Shown: positions 30,610 to 40,690, counted from the first letter of the stretch. The stretch is DNA of 64,000 nt from Athripsodes cinereus (GCA_947579605.1 OX388307.1:29861237-29925236), one strand, 5' to 3'. Notes: generated from the letters alone by a model not told the origin. Program-made: numbers and translations.

Positions 30610-32279
30610 TGACAAGGGCCCGTTCTCAGCTGGAAGGAGGCAAAGAGAGAAAAGCGATACTTACATAATATACCTACAATACTCATCTCATATATTCATA
30701 ATAATAATTACAAAAAAAAACAACATTGGCATACTACAGTGAAATTTATGGGCGGTGATGAAAACACAAGCGTTTATTTACACTAATATTTCTATTTATT
30801 TACAAAAACACACGATTATCAAAATTAAAAATAAAGGCATTTAAAACTAATGTTTCCTATCTAAATTATAGCCTACCCCTCATTCCGATTAAAATATGTC
30901 TTTATCCAAATTATAAAATACACAGTCTTTTCACTACACATTAATATTAATTGTCACTATCAAAAAAAAAACCAAAACACAGACGCACAAGAATCGCTCA
31001 CGTTGGGTGGGAGCCTAGGCACCCCAGCCCGGCTCACACCACCCTGATGCATCGTCCTGCCTGCTGAACTGCAGACAGGCGCAATCCTTCCCACGATGGC
31101 ATTCTGGGATATGGCCCTCAGAATGGGATCCGTCCGAGGCCAGCGGCCTTCAAGCCCACCAGAGGCTACATCCTGGGACCCGGCATCCTGGGCGGGAAAC
31201 GGCGGGGTCCCATCTCGTCGGCTCCGCCACACAAGGGCAGGAGCAACGCTCTCCACGGAGGCCTGGCGGGTAGTGTTTTGGAACCCGGCGTCCTGGGCGG
31301 GAAACCGCGGGGTCCCAACTTGCTGGCTCCGCCACACAAGGGCGGGAGCAACGTTCTCCACGGAGGCCTGGCGGGTAATGTTTTGGAACCCGGCGTCCTG
31401 GGCGGGAAACCGCGGGGTCCCATCTTGCTGGCTCCGCCACACAAGGGCGGGAGCAACGTTCTCCACGGAGGCCTGGCGGGTAGTGTTGTGGAACCCGGCG
31501 TCCTGGGCGGGAAACCGCGGGGTCCCATCTTGCTGGCTCCGCCACACAAGGGCGGGAGCAACGTTCCCCACAGAGGCCTGGCGGGTAGTGTTTTCGTGGT
31601 CTGCCGCTGATGGCCCGCTTAGGGGATGCTACCCCACGCTCTCTACCTTCACACCACACCCTTTGCCTTCATTCTGCATCTTTATCCCGGACATACGGCG
31701 TTACTAGCTAGTATGCCCGGGTACTTTGCTCGCAGACTACCAGCGTATTCTACGCAACATATCTCACACGATTAGTTCAATTCATAATTAAATAAAAAAA
31801 AAGTGTCCAATTTCACCACAGTATAACGGTTCATTTTTTTTTTTATCCCCCCCATTTTCAAACAAAACCCCAATCTATACTGACAACCTAACTAGCACTT
31901 ACATACTAGTTACAATGTAAGGAGAGTGTATGTATGTTGGTATCTACGTTCGTGTAGGTAGTATTTCATATCACCTTTGATATTATACCTACCTACAGGA
32001 ACGTTTACATCTAGATTACAATGTACATACAAACAAACACACACTCTGACCTATAACATAACATTATGGGTTGATTGGCGAGAGACACGAAAGACGGCGA
32101 CGAATGGTGACCACATGTGATTCATGGAATCACGTCCAGTACCTGCCTTGGGTCGTTGTTTCACGAAGTTTGCACGATTTTTAGATATTTTAATTATTAT
32201 TATTACTACTGACCGAATATTATTACGAAAAATATTTTGTATAATTTTTTTATCACCGGCCAAAAACCACCACATATCA
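30610..32279 (-). repeat. 5' LTR (right copy)
   Basis: It is identical to the left LTR at an offset of 3124 bp, or 3125 after one extra T in the poly-T run near 31842, except T at 32240 for G at 29115. In element orientation this is the transcribed upstream LTR and would hold the promoter. No TATA box was assigned. Confidence 0.93.
31175..31594. repeat. GC-rich 105-bp tandem block, second copy
   Basis: Four 105-bp units starting at 31175, 31280, 31385 and 31490, identical to 28051-28470. The matching open frames here are copies of those in the left LTR and are not separate genes. Confidence 0.95.
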
Positions 32280-32283
32280 AGTT

Positions 32284-32725
32284 TTACTTTTCGACTTGGT
32301 ATCAGTTGACTTGAAAAAAATTGATGAATTACCTAGTTTTTTGGTATTCTTTATCACTTTCATTATAATAGACCGAAATAACGATTTATTGACAAATTAA
32401 CACTATAATTATTACTGTTTTGTTCCTTCAACTTTTTCTTCTTTGTTTGATCGAACTACGTCGTTTTTTTGAAACACTTGTATGTCTTAAATCATGTGAT
32501 ATAATACTTCTAACACGTTTAAGGCTTATGCCATGAATTGTTGAATAAATAAATAAACATGTAGTTAGTTTACTGGCTATATCACTTGTGAGATATGCTA
32601 TGATAGTACAGAATAAACTGGCTGGTTTTTACATAGATAAAATATTTTATTTTTCTAGGTTTGCTGTTTTAAAACTGTAGTCTAATTATACGACAGTGAT
32701 CAGATATAGGTTTGTGTAAATCTAT
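32284..32725. mobile_element. AT-rich spacer with a LINE-type tail and a family A scrap
   Basis: GAATTGTTGAATAAATAAAT at about 32535-32557 looks like a retroposon 3' tail. GTTAGTTTACTGGCTATATC followed by ACTTGTGAGATATGCTATGA (32569-32605) is a family A 3' fragment. Otherwise nothing was seen. Confidence 0.5.
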
Positions 32726-32726
32726 T

Positions 32727-32887
32727 ACTTCATCATCATCATCATCATCATCATCGCCCTCAACGTTCCTCTCGGGAGCACAGGGCAGAAACTAGCCTCC
32801 TTCATTCAAAGCGTCTCTGCTCCAATTGCGTCACCTCTTTCCACGACATTCCCTGCGCTCTGATATCATTGTTATAGGAACGGTGTA
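32727..32887 (-). mobile_element. RTE-type LINE tail, minus-strand copy
   Basis: (ATC)n at 32727-32755 is the reversed GAT tail. It is followed by CGCCCTCAACGTTCCTCTCG and then GGGAGCACAGGGCAGAAACT, the reverse of the SALCSREER end of the LINE at 3495, and by the reverse of its RRSEW and MSWEE segments up to AGGAACGGTGT. Very similar to the 3495 copy, so from the same subfamily. It is truncated after about 160 bp. Confidence 0.85.
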
Positions 32888-33298
32888 TCTATTACTTAGG
32901 TTATGGAAATGCTTTTGTTTCAATGTTTTGTTAGGCTGCCCTTTATGGAATCTCCGATGTGGACAAGATTTGTTACGTTAAGAATCGGATAGATTCGAGT
33001 CCGCAGATTTCTGTGATATCCGGGTGGTCAATGAGTCTCCTTCAATATCTGGTGTAGAGTGTCGCCAGATATCCAGTTAAACTGTATATATTTGTTCCAT
33101 CTCTAATGTATACTACATCATCCTTTAACGAGATATTTGTTGTTATATTATGCCGATAAACTTTCTGTAATGGTTTCATTGCAAAGGAGAGTAATGAGAA
33201 ATTATTAATATACTCGTATATCTATAAATTTCTCTACTTTATCTATTTATTAAGGTAAAGGATATGATATAAGTAACATCAACGATTACATACCATAT
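32888..33298. other. AT-rich stretch, no gene seen
   Basis: Nothing recognised. Confidence 0.5.
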
Positions 33299-33310
33299 TT
33301 TATAGCAGAT

Positions 33311-33580
33311 CCCGTGGAGCACCCGGTAATGAATTGGTCTCCCACTCTTCTACGTAAGTTTTCGAGTGTCCTGTAAAAGGCAGGTGTTCGAAAAAAATAA
33401 GACATTTTACATCTTAAATTCAGCGATGAGGCTTGCCACCCATCCTGAATGTCTTGATTTTATATTGGCACGAAGAGGACAGTTTGCATGAATCTTACGT
33501 GCAGCTGATCTGCTGGCTACCCCACTTATGGGATATGCCGTGATGGTATAGTATAGTAGTATAGTATAGTATAGTATAGT
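33311..33580 (+). mobile_element. Family A retroposon, reference copy with TSD
   Basis: Begins CCCGTGGAGCACCCGG and ends in (TATAG)n at 33546-33580. It is flanked by TTTATAGCAGAT at 33299-33310 and 33581-33592. The 12-bp duplication and simple-repeat tail define it as a target-primed retroposon and fix both ends of the family: about 235 bp plus tail. A weak box-B-like TTTTCGAGTGTCC lies about 50 nt from the start, so a tRNA-like pol III origin is possible but unproven. No full-length protein is encoded. Confidence 0.93.
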
Positions 33581-33592
33581 TTTATAGCAGAT

Positions 33593-34190
33593 GTTTCATA
33601 CTGTGATGATCAAAGGAAGAAATTAGCCAAAGTACTTAGATTTTCATTTAACGTTTGCATCATATTTTCCCTGTCTTTCATACAATTTTTTTCATACACG
33701 TGTTAAAGTACATAAATTGTCTATTCAATTTACACGTCTAACCCATTACAACTTATTTTTTTTTTAATTTTATTTATTCCTTCAAAACACACAACAGCCA
33801 ACAACTATATATATAATGTGCAAAGTAGAAAAAAAAACATTTCACTCAGTCGTCATACAAAAACCGTGCGTCACAATTAATTTACATTATTTCAATTTTT
33901 ATTCAACAATATGAAAAACAAACACACACGCATGCATCAATCACTCATCTTGCTAGCACACATCAATTCCACATTCACACAAAAACACAGATAGTTTAAA
34001 TTATTCAGATACATAAAATATATAACCTTAGTAATAATACAAAATTGTAGGGGGGGAGGAGATGTGTCCATCACACGGCTCACTAGCGCACCGCAAACGA
34101 TGAAAATAATTTCCTCTGTATATATATTTGTTTCATCTCTGTAAACAACAAAATTTCTATTGCGCACCTGCTCAAAATTGCACCAGAAAT
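33593..34190. other. AT-rich stretch, no gene seen
   Basis: A T-rich run near 33750-33785 may be a reversed retroposon tail. Nothing else was recognised. Confidence 0.45.
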
Positions 34191-34195
34191 GCCAA

Positions 34196-35335
34196 TTATG
34201 GGAAGAGCTATATTGGAAATAGGAGGAGTTTTAAAGCAGTAGGATGGGCTATTTTGTCAATAAGATTTTACAGACAAGCAGGAAAGGCTTTACTTTAAAT
34301 GAGTGAAGTTTCCATATCAACGACAAGGGCTTAATTGAAAATGGGAGGAGATACTATGATAGAAGAAGAGGCCATACTATAAATGGGAGGAGTTTACACA
34401 CCAGAGGGGCTGTATTGGAAATGTGATTTGATGAACTTTTACAGTAGTAGGATGGGCTATTTTATCGATGGGAGGAATTTCCATATAAAAAAGAAAGGCT
34501 TTGTTGGAAATGGGAGGAGCTACCATGATAGTAGGAGGGGCTATAGATCAAAAGGAGGAGTTTGAATTCCAATGGGAGGGGCTATATTGGAAATAGGATG
34601 AATTTTTATAGTAGTAAGATGGGTTATATTATCAATGGGAGGAGTTTCCATATTAATGAGAGGGGTAATGTTGGAAACGGAAGGAGCTACCATGATAGTA
34701 GGAAGAGTTATATGATCAATGGAAGGAGTTTCCAAAACAATGGGGCTATGTTGAAAAGGGGTTGGAGTTTCTACAGTAGTAGGCTGGACTATATTGCCAA
34801 TGGGAGGGTTTCTAGACTAAGTAGGAGGGGCTGTACTATAATAGGAGGAGTTTCCATTCCAATGGGAGGGGCATATTGGAAATGGGAGGAGTTTCTACAG
34901 TAGTTGGCTGGGCTATATTGTCAATGGGAGGGTTTTCTAGACTACGTAGGAGGGACTGTAATATAATGGGAGGAGATTACATATGAACGAAAAGGGTAAG
35001 TTAGAAATGGGAGGAGTTACCATGATAGTTGAAGGGGCTTGGAGAGATTATAAGTAGGATGAGTTTCCATCCCAATGGGAGGGGCTTTATTGGAAATGGG
35101 ATGAATTTTCATAGTAATAGGATAAGCTTTATTGTCAATGGGAGGATTTAATGGACAAGTAGGAAGGGCTATACTATAAATGGGAGGAGTTTTTATATCA
35201 AAGAGAGGGGCTATGTTCGAAATGGAATGAGTAAACATGATAGTAGCGGGGGCTATCTTTATAAATGGGAATAGTTTATATACCGATAGGAGGGGCTATA
35301 TTGTAAATGGCAGGCGTTTCTATAGCAGTATATTG
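34196..35335. repeat. Purine-rich minisatellite, 42-bp unit with 168-bp higher order
   Basis: Degenerate units around GGCTATATTG-NNAATGGGAGGAGTTT repeat at about 42 bp for more than 1.1 kb. A distinctive subtype containing ACCATGATAGTAGGA-like sequence recurs near 34354, 34522 and 34690, a 168-bp spacing equal to four units. The unit is a multiple of three, so partial frames open on both strands, but they contain stops and no domain. G and A are strongly enriched on the plus strand (GGGAGGAG). Confidence 0.9.
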
Positions 35336-35339
35336 AATA

Positions 35340-36080
35340 ATTTTAGTCAAGCATTTTTTTTAAGTTGGAACAATGCTGATCCCTATTTAGGATTTAGGTT
35401 TCACTCAATCAGGTATATAAAGACTAGCAATTTTTCATCGTTTATAAATACGAGTCCCTTTTTTAACATTATGATTATTTAATGCTCTAGTGACGTCATA
35501 TTTGTATATTCTCAATAAATCTTTTCAAGGATTTTATTTTTCCACATTTATGCACTATGAGTTTTGGTTATAAATTTATTTGCAGCATATTTTAGTTTTT
35601 GTTTATTCATATCCCGTGTCCACTACAGAAGCCGTACATAATATATTTTACAAAGCTACATTTATATCAATTTATTTTGCATAACATCTACTTATGCATA
35701 TAGTATTAAATTTACGTTTTTGTCCACTTTGTAACTTGTATTTATTTTTACCGCATTGCATAAGAGAAGGCGGAAGTATACAGTATTACATATATGGGTG
35801 GTTTGGGATTGAAAAGGGACAAATTCAAAAATATGTTTTTCTGTAAGCAGGTAGAAATTTTCTTCGTGTTAAGTAGGTACTATAAAAATGCATGTTACAA
35901 AATAGTCAAGTCCTGTGACATTTGTGGATTAACAATGAAATTTGACTCTAGTGAAAATATCAATGAAATTTGACTACCTACTGAAATTTCACCACAAATT
36001 GTGAGGAAATATGCTATGAGCGGCTTTGTTCGAAGGTACATGCATTCCATTGAGAATGCCATGTAGTTTCTGTTATCATT
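35340..36080. other. AT-rich stretch, no gene seen
   Basis: Nothing recognised. Confidence 0.5.
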
Positions 36081-36084
36081 TTTT

Positions 36085-36330
36085 TGTTTTCATTATTATT
36101 ATTTAAAAAAAAAGAGAAATATCTGGGTTTTGTTATAAATATAACTTTATACACCCTTCACAGTAAGCTATAAAAGCCTGTGTCGTGAAAAGGGAGTTTG
36201 CCGGCACCTGGGATCGAACCAAATTATATCTTATAATATGTTAATGTTGTGCTTTATTGTAAGTGTGTTTTTTATGTACTGTAAAGGCTATTTTAAAAGG
36301 CCGTATATTATGTTAAATAAATAAATAGAT
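36085..36330. mobile_element. Family F retroposon with tRNA-like box
   Basis: GGTTTTGTTATAAATATAAC, TTTATACACCCTTCACAGTA and GCCTGTGTCGTGAAAAGGG match 13900-13985. The adjoining GGCACCTGGGATCGAACC is a reversed canonical box B (GGTTCGATCCC). The right end carries ATGTTAAATAAATAAATAG, a plus-strand retroposon tail, so two insertions may abut here. Confidence 0.55.
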
Positions 36331-36710
36331 TTGTCCAGTTTTCATAGCAAACCACAGATAATATGGTGGAGTTTAAATTCAAAAATAGACCGAGAGAAAA
36401 CAACTATATTATTTAAATTTGTCTTTAATATTAACATATTCATATCTTTCCAGCGAAAACGTTTCCGTGTATTATTAATGTACATATTTAAAAATGAAAC
36501 ACAAAAATACGCACAGCAATACACTATACGACTTTTAGTTGAGGGAATCTAAGTTTTGTTATAAAATTTCTCTTTATTCTTATTAAGGCGATATAAAAAG
36601 AATAATAAAATTGACTCATTTTTTTATATAAGTTTTAAAATATAATATTAAAACACCGTTTAATTTTCACATATGATTTTTTTTCAGTCAATTAAAAATG
36701 ACCAAATATG
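36331..36710. other. AT-rich stretch, no gene seen
   Basis: Small frames without known motif. Confidence 0.5.
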
Positions 36711-36716
36711 TACTAA

Positions 36717-36754
36717 CTGCCGAGCGCTTTCGCCTTGGGGCATCTTCAGGGCAA
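36717..36754 (-). ncRNA. Hammerhead-ribozyme-like motif, second family
   Basis: Minus-strand reading: TTGCC, core CTGAAGA (36749 to 36743), T, stem-loop GCC-CCAA-GGC, GAAA (36731 to 36728), minimal stem III AG-CG-CT, C at the cleavage position, then GGCAG. Stem I pairs TTGCC with GGCAG over four Watson-Crick pairs plus a T-G pair. Position 7 of the core is variable in hammerheads, so CTGAAGA is an allowed core. Layout and the neighbouring CGAGCGCTTTCG block match the palindrome at 4891. This is the most complete hammerhead fit in the window. Activity is untested. Confidence 0.55.
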
Positions 36755-37150
36755 GAGTTACTTAAAACTAGTAAGTATTTAGTCATTGATGATTGACTAA
36801 ATACAAAAACATAAAGAAAATGAAACAGTGTTTTAATATCAAATTTTAAAACTTTTGTTAAAATGATTTTTTTATAACGTTAACGCACTTTAACATACTT
36901 TATATTTAATAAATTATTATTTTTATATAGCCTTACACAATTTTAATGACAATACTATTCAATGATAGGAATATCGTAGGAAAAAGCCACTCAATTGTTG
37001 CAGAATCATTCAAAATGGAGGAGATTATTTACTTTGTACTTCTAACGGAAGTTTTGAGTGATGTAAAGGAAAAGAAAGAATTTCTTTATATAATTTTTTT
37101 TATTGTTTTTTTTTTTATTTTTTTTATTGTCATAAATAATATTACTTATT
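36755..37150. other. AT-rich stretch with a short hairpin
   Basis: ATTTAGTCA (36777-36785) and TGACTAAAT (36793-36801) form a small hairpin just downstream of the hammerhead-like motif. Nothing else was recognised. Confidence 0.5.
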
Positions 37151-37152
37151 TA

Positions 37153-37383
37153 TCCGTGGAGCACTTAGCAAAGAATTGGTCTCGCATAAGTTTTCGAGTG
37201 CCTATCTTGTAGAAGAAAAAAAAAAGACATTTTACATCCAAAACTCTGCGATGAGGTTTGCCATTTATTCTGGATGTTTTTATTTCTTGTTGGAGGTCGA
37301 CTTGCATGTTGGTTGCATGCAATTGGTCTGCTGGTTGTCCTACTCGTGGGATGTGCCGTGATGGTACAGTATTAGCAGTAGTA
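37153..37383 (+). mobile_element. Family A retroposon
   Basis: TCCGTGGAGCACTTAGCAAA, TTTTCGAGTGCCTATCTTGT, AGACATTTTACATCC, CTGCGATGAGGTTTGCC, GGTCTGCTGGTTGTCC and GGGATGTGCCGTGATGG occur in family order. The tail is ACAGTATTAGCAGTAG. It has moderate divergence and a deletion in the GGCACGAAGAGGACAG block. Confidence 0.85.
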
Positions 37384-37830
37384 AATAATGTTGAATCATG
37401 GTCATCTTAATTATCCTCTCGGGCATATATGGTGGAAACAAGATTCCATTTTCGCGATAATACGCAAATTAAGTCATTTGTTTCTATAATATTCTTAGCA
37501 CTTTGATATGTTTTTAATAGGAATTTTACAGACAATGTTAATTGTTTTTTTTTTATGTTTTTTAAATGATGAATCTGTATTTACAATATATCATAAAATA
37601 CCTAAAAAAAAACTCACTACGATAAACCGTTTCACGAACGTCGAATTCAAATAGATTTCATATATTTTCTTCCAGAAATTCTTTGCAAAATTTAGTAAAG
37701 ACACTGTCAAAAAATATCTCATGAATGCCCTTTATCAATGTGCCCAACACGTGTCCATCCTGCAGGATATGGTTAGTATAATCTTGCCATATGATCGTCA
37801 GATGACCACTATTTATCATTATTAGTGTTG
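37384..37830. other. AT-rich stretch, no gene seen
   Basis: Nothing recognised. Confidence 0.5.
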
Positions 37831-37837
37831 TGGAATT

Positions 37838-38690
37838 CTCAAGAAATAAATTTTGGACAAATTTACCGAGAAATTTCTCGGTAAATTTCTCGAAGTAGAG
37901 AATTTTCCGAGATTTTTTTTTTATTTTTATTTAACAGTATAATAATAATAAATCAGTACTTAATTCAATCAATCAATAACAATGTATAAATGTTGAGGCA
38001 ATTTATCACCAATATTGCTACAATTAATTATGGTATATTTTGAGCCAAATATATTTTTTATTGATCATTTTTACAATGTTCAAAAAAAAATGTAATCATG
38101 AAATGTGTATTTTTTTTAAAGTGATCGTACCTTTGTGTACTTGTATTGTATACAGGGGTTTTACATGTAAAAGGCTTTGACCGTGAATATATGTAAATAG
38201 ACAAAATAAATATCAAAAAATGGTCATGTGTAAAAAGAATATACTTAGAAAATCAGGTTGGCTGCGAAGTGTTCTGGGAGAAGGGTCATAATACCACTAA
38301 GAAAAATTATAGAGAGAAATTTCTCTTCCATCAGAGGAGAATTGTTGTTTGGACTTTTTACAAGATGATTGGCCTGTCTTCTTACATTTTTTACACACTT
38401 GCCACCACAAAACTTGCACTTGTATTGTTGTGGCTTGCTTCCTGCCGTTTCTTCGACAAAATATCTAAAATATAAATTCCTTCTTGCCCATCTTGCACTA
38501 TTCTAGTCACTGCCTGTGAAGAACTGCCACGTAGTGATATCAATACCGGATATTTTTTCATATATTTTGTAAGGGAATCCCGCCGCGTTACCGCCAAATC
38601 AATAAATAATAGGGGAATCCCCATGGAAAAAAATCATAGAGAAATTTCTCTTCCATCAGAGGAGAATTTTCTCTACTCACATCACTAATC
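37838..38690. mobile_element. DNA transposon relic with GAGAAATTTCTC ends and BED-finger remnant
   Basis: The left border region (TTATTAGTGTTGTGGAATTC TC, 37823-37844) is loosely inverted relative to the right border (GAGAATTTTCTCTACTCACA, 38662-38681). A perfect 24-bp palindrome with half-site TTTACCGAGAAA lies at 37863-37886. The block AGAAATTTCTCTTCCATCAG is present at both 38316 and 38639. The minus strand encodes a zinc-finger-like stretch at 38290-38476. No clean duplication was found. Confidence 0.5.
38290..38476 (-). pseudogene. BED-type zinc finger remnant of a transposase
   Basis: One minus-strand frame reads YFVEETAGSKPQQYKCKFCG followed by GKCVKNVRRQANHLVKSP. The C-x2-C pair, the K-N-x2-R block and the H-L are laid out as in the N-terminal BED finger that hAT transposases use to bind their ends. 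The second zinc-binding histidine or cysteine is missing (HLVKSP). There is no start codon in frame nearby and no catalytic domain follows. It lies inside the relic at 37838-38690. Confidence 0.5.
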
Positions 38691-39246
38691 ATTATTCATG
38701 AGTTGAGTTAGAAATTTGTACATATGTGAATATACTATCCATACTATTTTACAAACTCAAACGTGATATAGTGGGTGTTATAGATAGGGGGAAGTCCTAC
38801 AGTACCGGCCGGCACCCAGTACCGGCCAGTTGCAATTTACGAAATTCTACAACAGATAGCGCTGAGACAGTTATTTCAATTCAAGTAATACGTTTTCACA
38901 AGCATATGCCTCGCACAGCGAGCGGCGAGATATTTCCGCAAGCTTCCTGTCAGTGCTAAAATTTGTGTTAAATATGGTGGAAATGCGACGCACGATTAAA
39001 GTTCTGTGAGTGATTGCTATAGTTTTGAGGACGAGTTCTAAAGAAATCAAACTTGGTATGTATTGACTGTTTATATAACTATTATAAAATATATTGAAAA
39101 TCAATTACTATCCGCACAGTCTTATGCTATGTTGATATAATATTTTACCCCGTTTCCTACAGTACCGGCCATAAAATTGTCCCCCAGTACCGGCCACTAT
39201 TTAAATTAATATTTGTGTAATTTATTTTGCTTATAGATACACCAAA

Positions 39247-39426
39247 ATGCCTGGCAATGTAAACAATGGTGAGATGAAGAAAAAAAGGGCACTTGGGATC
39301 CTGAAAACATGCGAAAAGCCGTGGAAAAGATACTGAGTAATGAAACGAGTGCGGCGCGTCAAGCCGCAGATCGTTATCATGTACCAAGAACAACATTGAA
39401 TGATGGAATTAGTGGTATTAAATGAA
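39247..39426 (+). pseudogene. psq-type helix-turn-helix of a pogo-like transposase
   Basis: An ATG at 39247 opens MPGNVNNGEMKKK. After a one-base frame slip in the A-run near 39280-39286 the frame reads GTWDPENMRKAVEKILSNET, then ARQAADRYHVPRTTLNDGI, ending at a TGA near 39424. This matches the HTH_psq fold used by pogo/Tigger transposases for DNA binding: W-x-PENMxxA, a second helix AAxxYxVPRxTLxD. The frame slip and early stop make it non-functional. It sits 460 bp inside the left terminus. Confidence 0.8.
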
Positions 39427-39531
39427 GAGGATTGGATACAATATGGAAACTTCAATGTTTGGGTCCATGAAGCTTGTGCAAACGTATCAGAGTTATCAAA
39501 TCAATATATTTGCGATTATTGCCTTAAATAA
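39410..39531 (+). pseudogene. C-terminal zinc-binding remnant of the same transposase
   Basis: A plus-strand frame reads NEEDWIQYGNFNVWVHEACA and then YICDYCLK before a TAA at 39529-39531. W-x-HExCA followed by YxCxxC is the end of the PHD-like zinc-binding segment found at the C-terminus of many pogo-like transposases. The upstream cysteine pair is lost (DWIQYGNFNV). It overlaps the end of the psq fragment, so the whole catalytic domain has been deleted between the two. Confidence 0.65.
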
Positions 39532-39769
39532 ATATTGAAATTTTTGCTGGCCGGTACTGGAGGCCAATTTTTTTGAAGTTGATTTTTCTTTGTCTTGTAA
39601 TTTTGTTAATAAAGTTGATTATTTCAAAATATATTGATATTTTATTATTTTTATTTATAGTACAAGAGTTCCTTTACACATATCACTGGGTATTTTGCAT
39701 GTCACCGAGAGGATTTTTATTTTATTATAAATAAACCTTAAGGTGTCGGTACTGTAGGACTTCCCCCTA

Positions 39770-40270
39770 CGTGCCGGGGCAAATCTATATTTTATGTGTA
39801 TGGGCAAATTTATATTTAAAATATGTCTCGTGTAATATATTCTATCTAGAAGCACAATATGCACTTTATGGTAATATGTTTGGTATAATAAAATTGTGAT
39901 AAGTAAACAATGCGGCACTTTGAAAAGTGGAAATATGATTTTTTCGGATCAATAATTGAGGCTATCCGCACGAAAGTAGTTTTTTATTTGTTATGGTTCT
40001 GGTGTAAAATAAATTTCTAACATTATGAACCTTCGTAAACTTTCAATGCAATACTAATAGTTATTAGCAAGGCACTTTTAAATAATAAATAAATCAATTA
40101 AAATAATGTTTACAAAAACAAATTATAGAAGTTTAACCATATTTTGATTCCTCATTATCTTCTAAAGTAGTCTGAGGTTACACTACTTTTGCATTGATAG
40201 CCCCAATTGATCTCTTTATGGGTTTGATGACGATGATTTGTTTTTTTAGCACCGGTTTACGATCCTTTAA
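39770..40270. other. AT-rich stretch, no gene seen
   Basis: Nothing recognised. Confidence 0.5.
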
Positions 40271-40274
40271 ATTT

Positions 40275-40440
40275 TGGTTTGAATCGCTCACCAAGGCATT
40301 TCCCACAAATGGGGTAGTCAGCAGACTAACTGTAGATATATAATTAACTTGCAGGTTGTTTTTTCTAGCCATTAAAAAAGTAAAGATATTCAGGATGAGT
40401 GGAATGACTCATTGCAAGATTGTAGATGAGATTTTCAAAA
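40275..40440 (-). mobile_element. Family A retroposon, diverged
   Basis: GGCATTTCCCACAAATGGGG, TAGTCAGCAGACTAACTG and then TATTCAGGATGAGTGGAATG are reversed family A 3' and central blocks. The GGCACGAAGAGGACAG block between them is lost. Confidence 0.65.
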
Positions 40441-40594
40441 GAGTGAGAAAATAATACTACCTATACAAAATATTACCGCAAAATTTTACTATACGAAGTT
40501 GTTAAGAGTGCCCAATAAATTCCCATTTTCACAGTGTTGTTTGTATCTTGCGGTATATACATTTTTTTCGATCTTAAAATTTTCGTCTTCTGAT

Positions 40595-40690
40595 TGGCCC
40601 TATGTGTATTGATTGTATTAAATTTGAATGTATATCTTCATTAAAACTGTTTGTAATCAATACACAGTAAAGAATGAATAAAAAAAAATC
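40595..40690 (+). mobile_element. Family C retroposon 3' end
   Basis: ACTGTTTGTAATCAATACAC and AGTAAAGAATGAATAAAAAA are the plus-strand form of the family C end, with an A-rich tail. Confidence 0.5.

Larger units (their letters stand above)
27486..32279 (-). mobile_element. Non-autonomous LTR retrotransposon, complete
   Basis: Two direct repeats (27486-29154, 1669 bp; 30610-32279, 1670 bp) begin TGACAAGG and end ACATATCA on the plus strand and enclose 1455 bp. A 4-bp AGTT flanks both sides (27482-27485, 32280-32283). On the minus strand a primer-binding-like TGGCGCCCATCG starts 4 nt after the right LTR (30605 downward), and a polypurine tract AAAAGAGGGGGG (29161-29172) lies just before the left LTR. 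The element therefore reads right to left. LTR ends, PBS and 4-bp duplication fit the Ty3/gypsy group. No gag, protease, reverse transcriptase or integrase motif was found inside, so it is a LARD-like derivative. The LTRs differ by one substitution and one poly-T length change in what was compared, so insertion is recent. Confidence 0.93.
38787..39767. mobile_element. pogo-like (IS630-Tc1-mariner) DNA transposon, internally deleted
   Basis: Inverted ends of 21 bp begin GGGGGAAGTCCTACAGTACC at both termini (38787-38807, 39747-39767) and are flanked by TA dinucleotides (38785-38786, 39768-39769), the target duplication of the Tc1-mariner group. An AGTACCGGCC motif recurs at about 38801, 38818, 39162 and 39188 and inverted at about 39549, as expected of transposase-binding repeats. 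Fragments of a transposase gene remain (psq domain and C-terminal zinc-binding part), with the DDE catalytic region deleted. Confidence 0.9.

Noticed and set aside
27486..32279. Simple segmental duplication of 1.67 kb
   Set aside because: TG...CA ends, a flanking 4-bp duplication, a PBS-like site and a polypurine tract in the expected positions identify LTRs.
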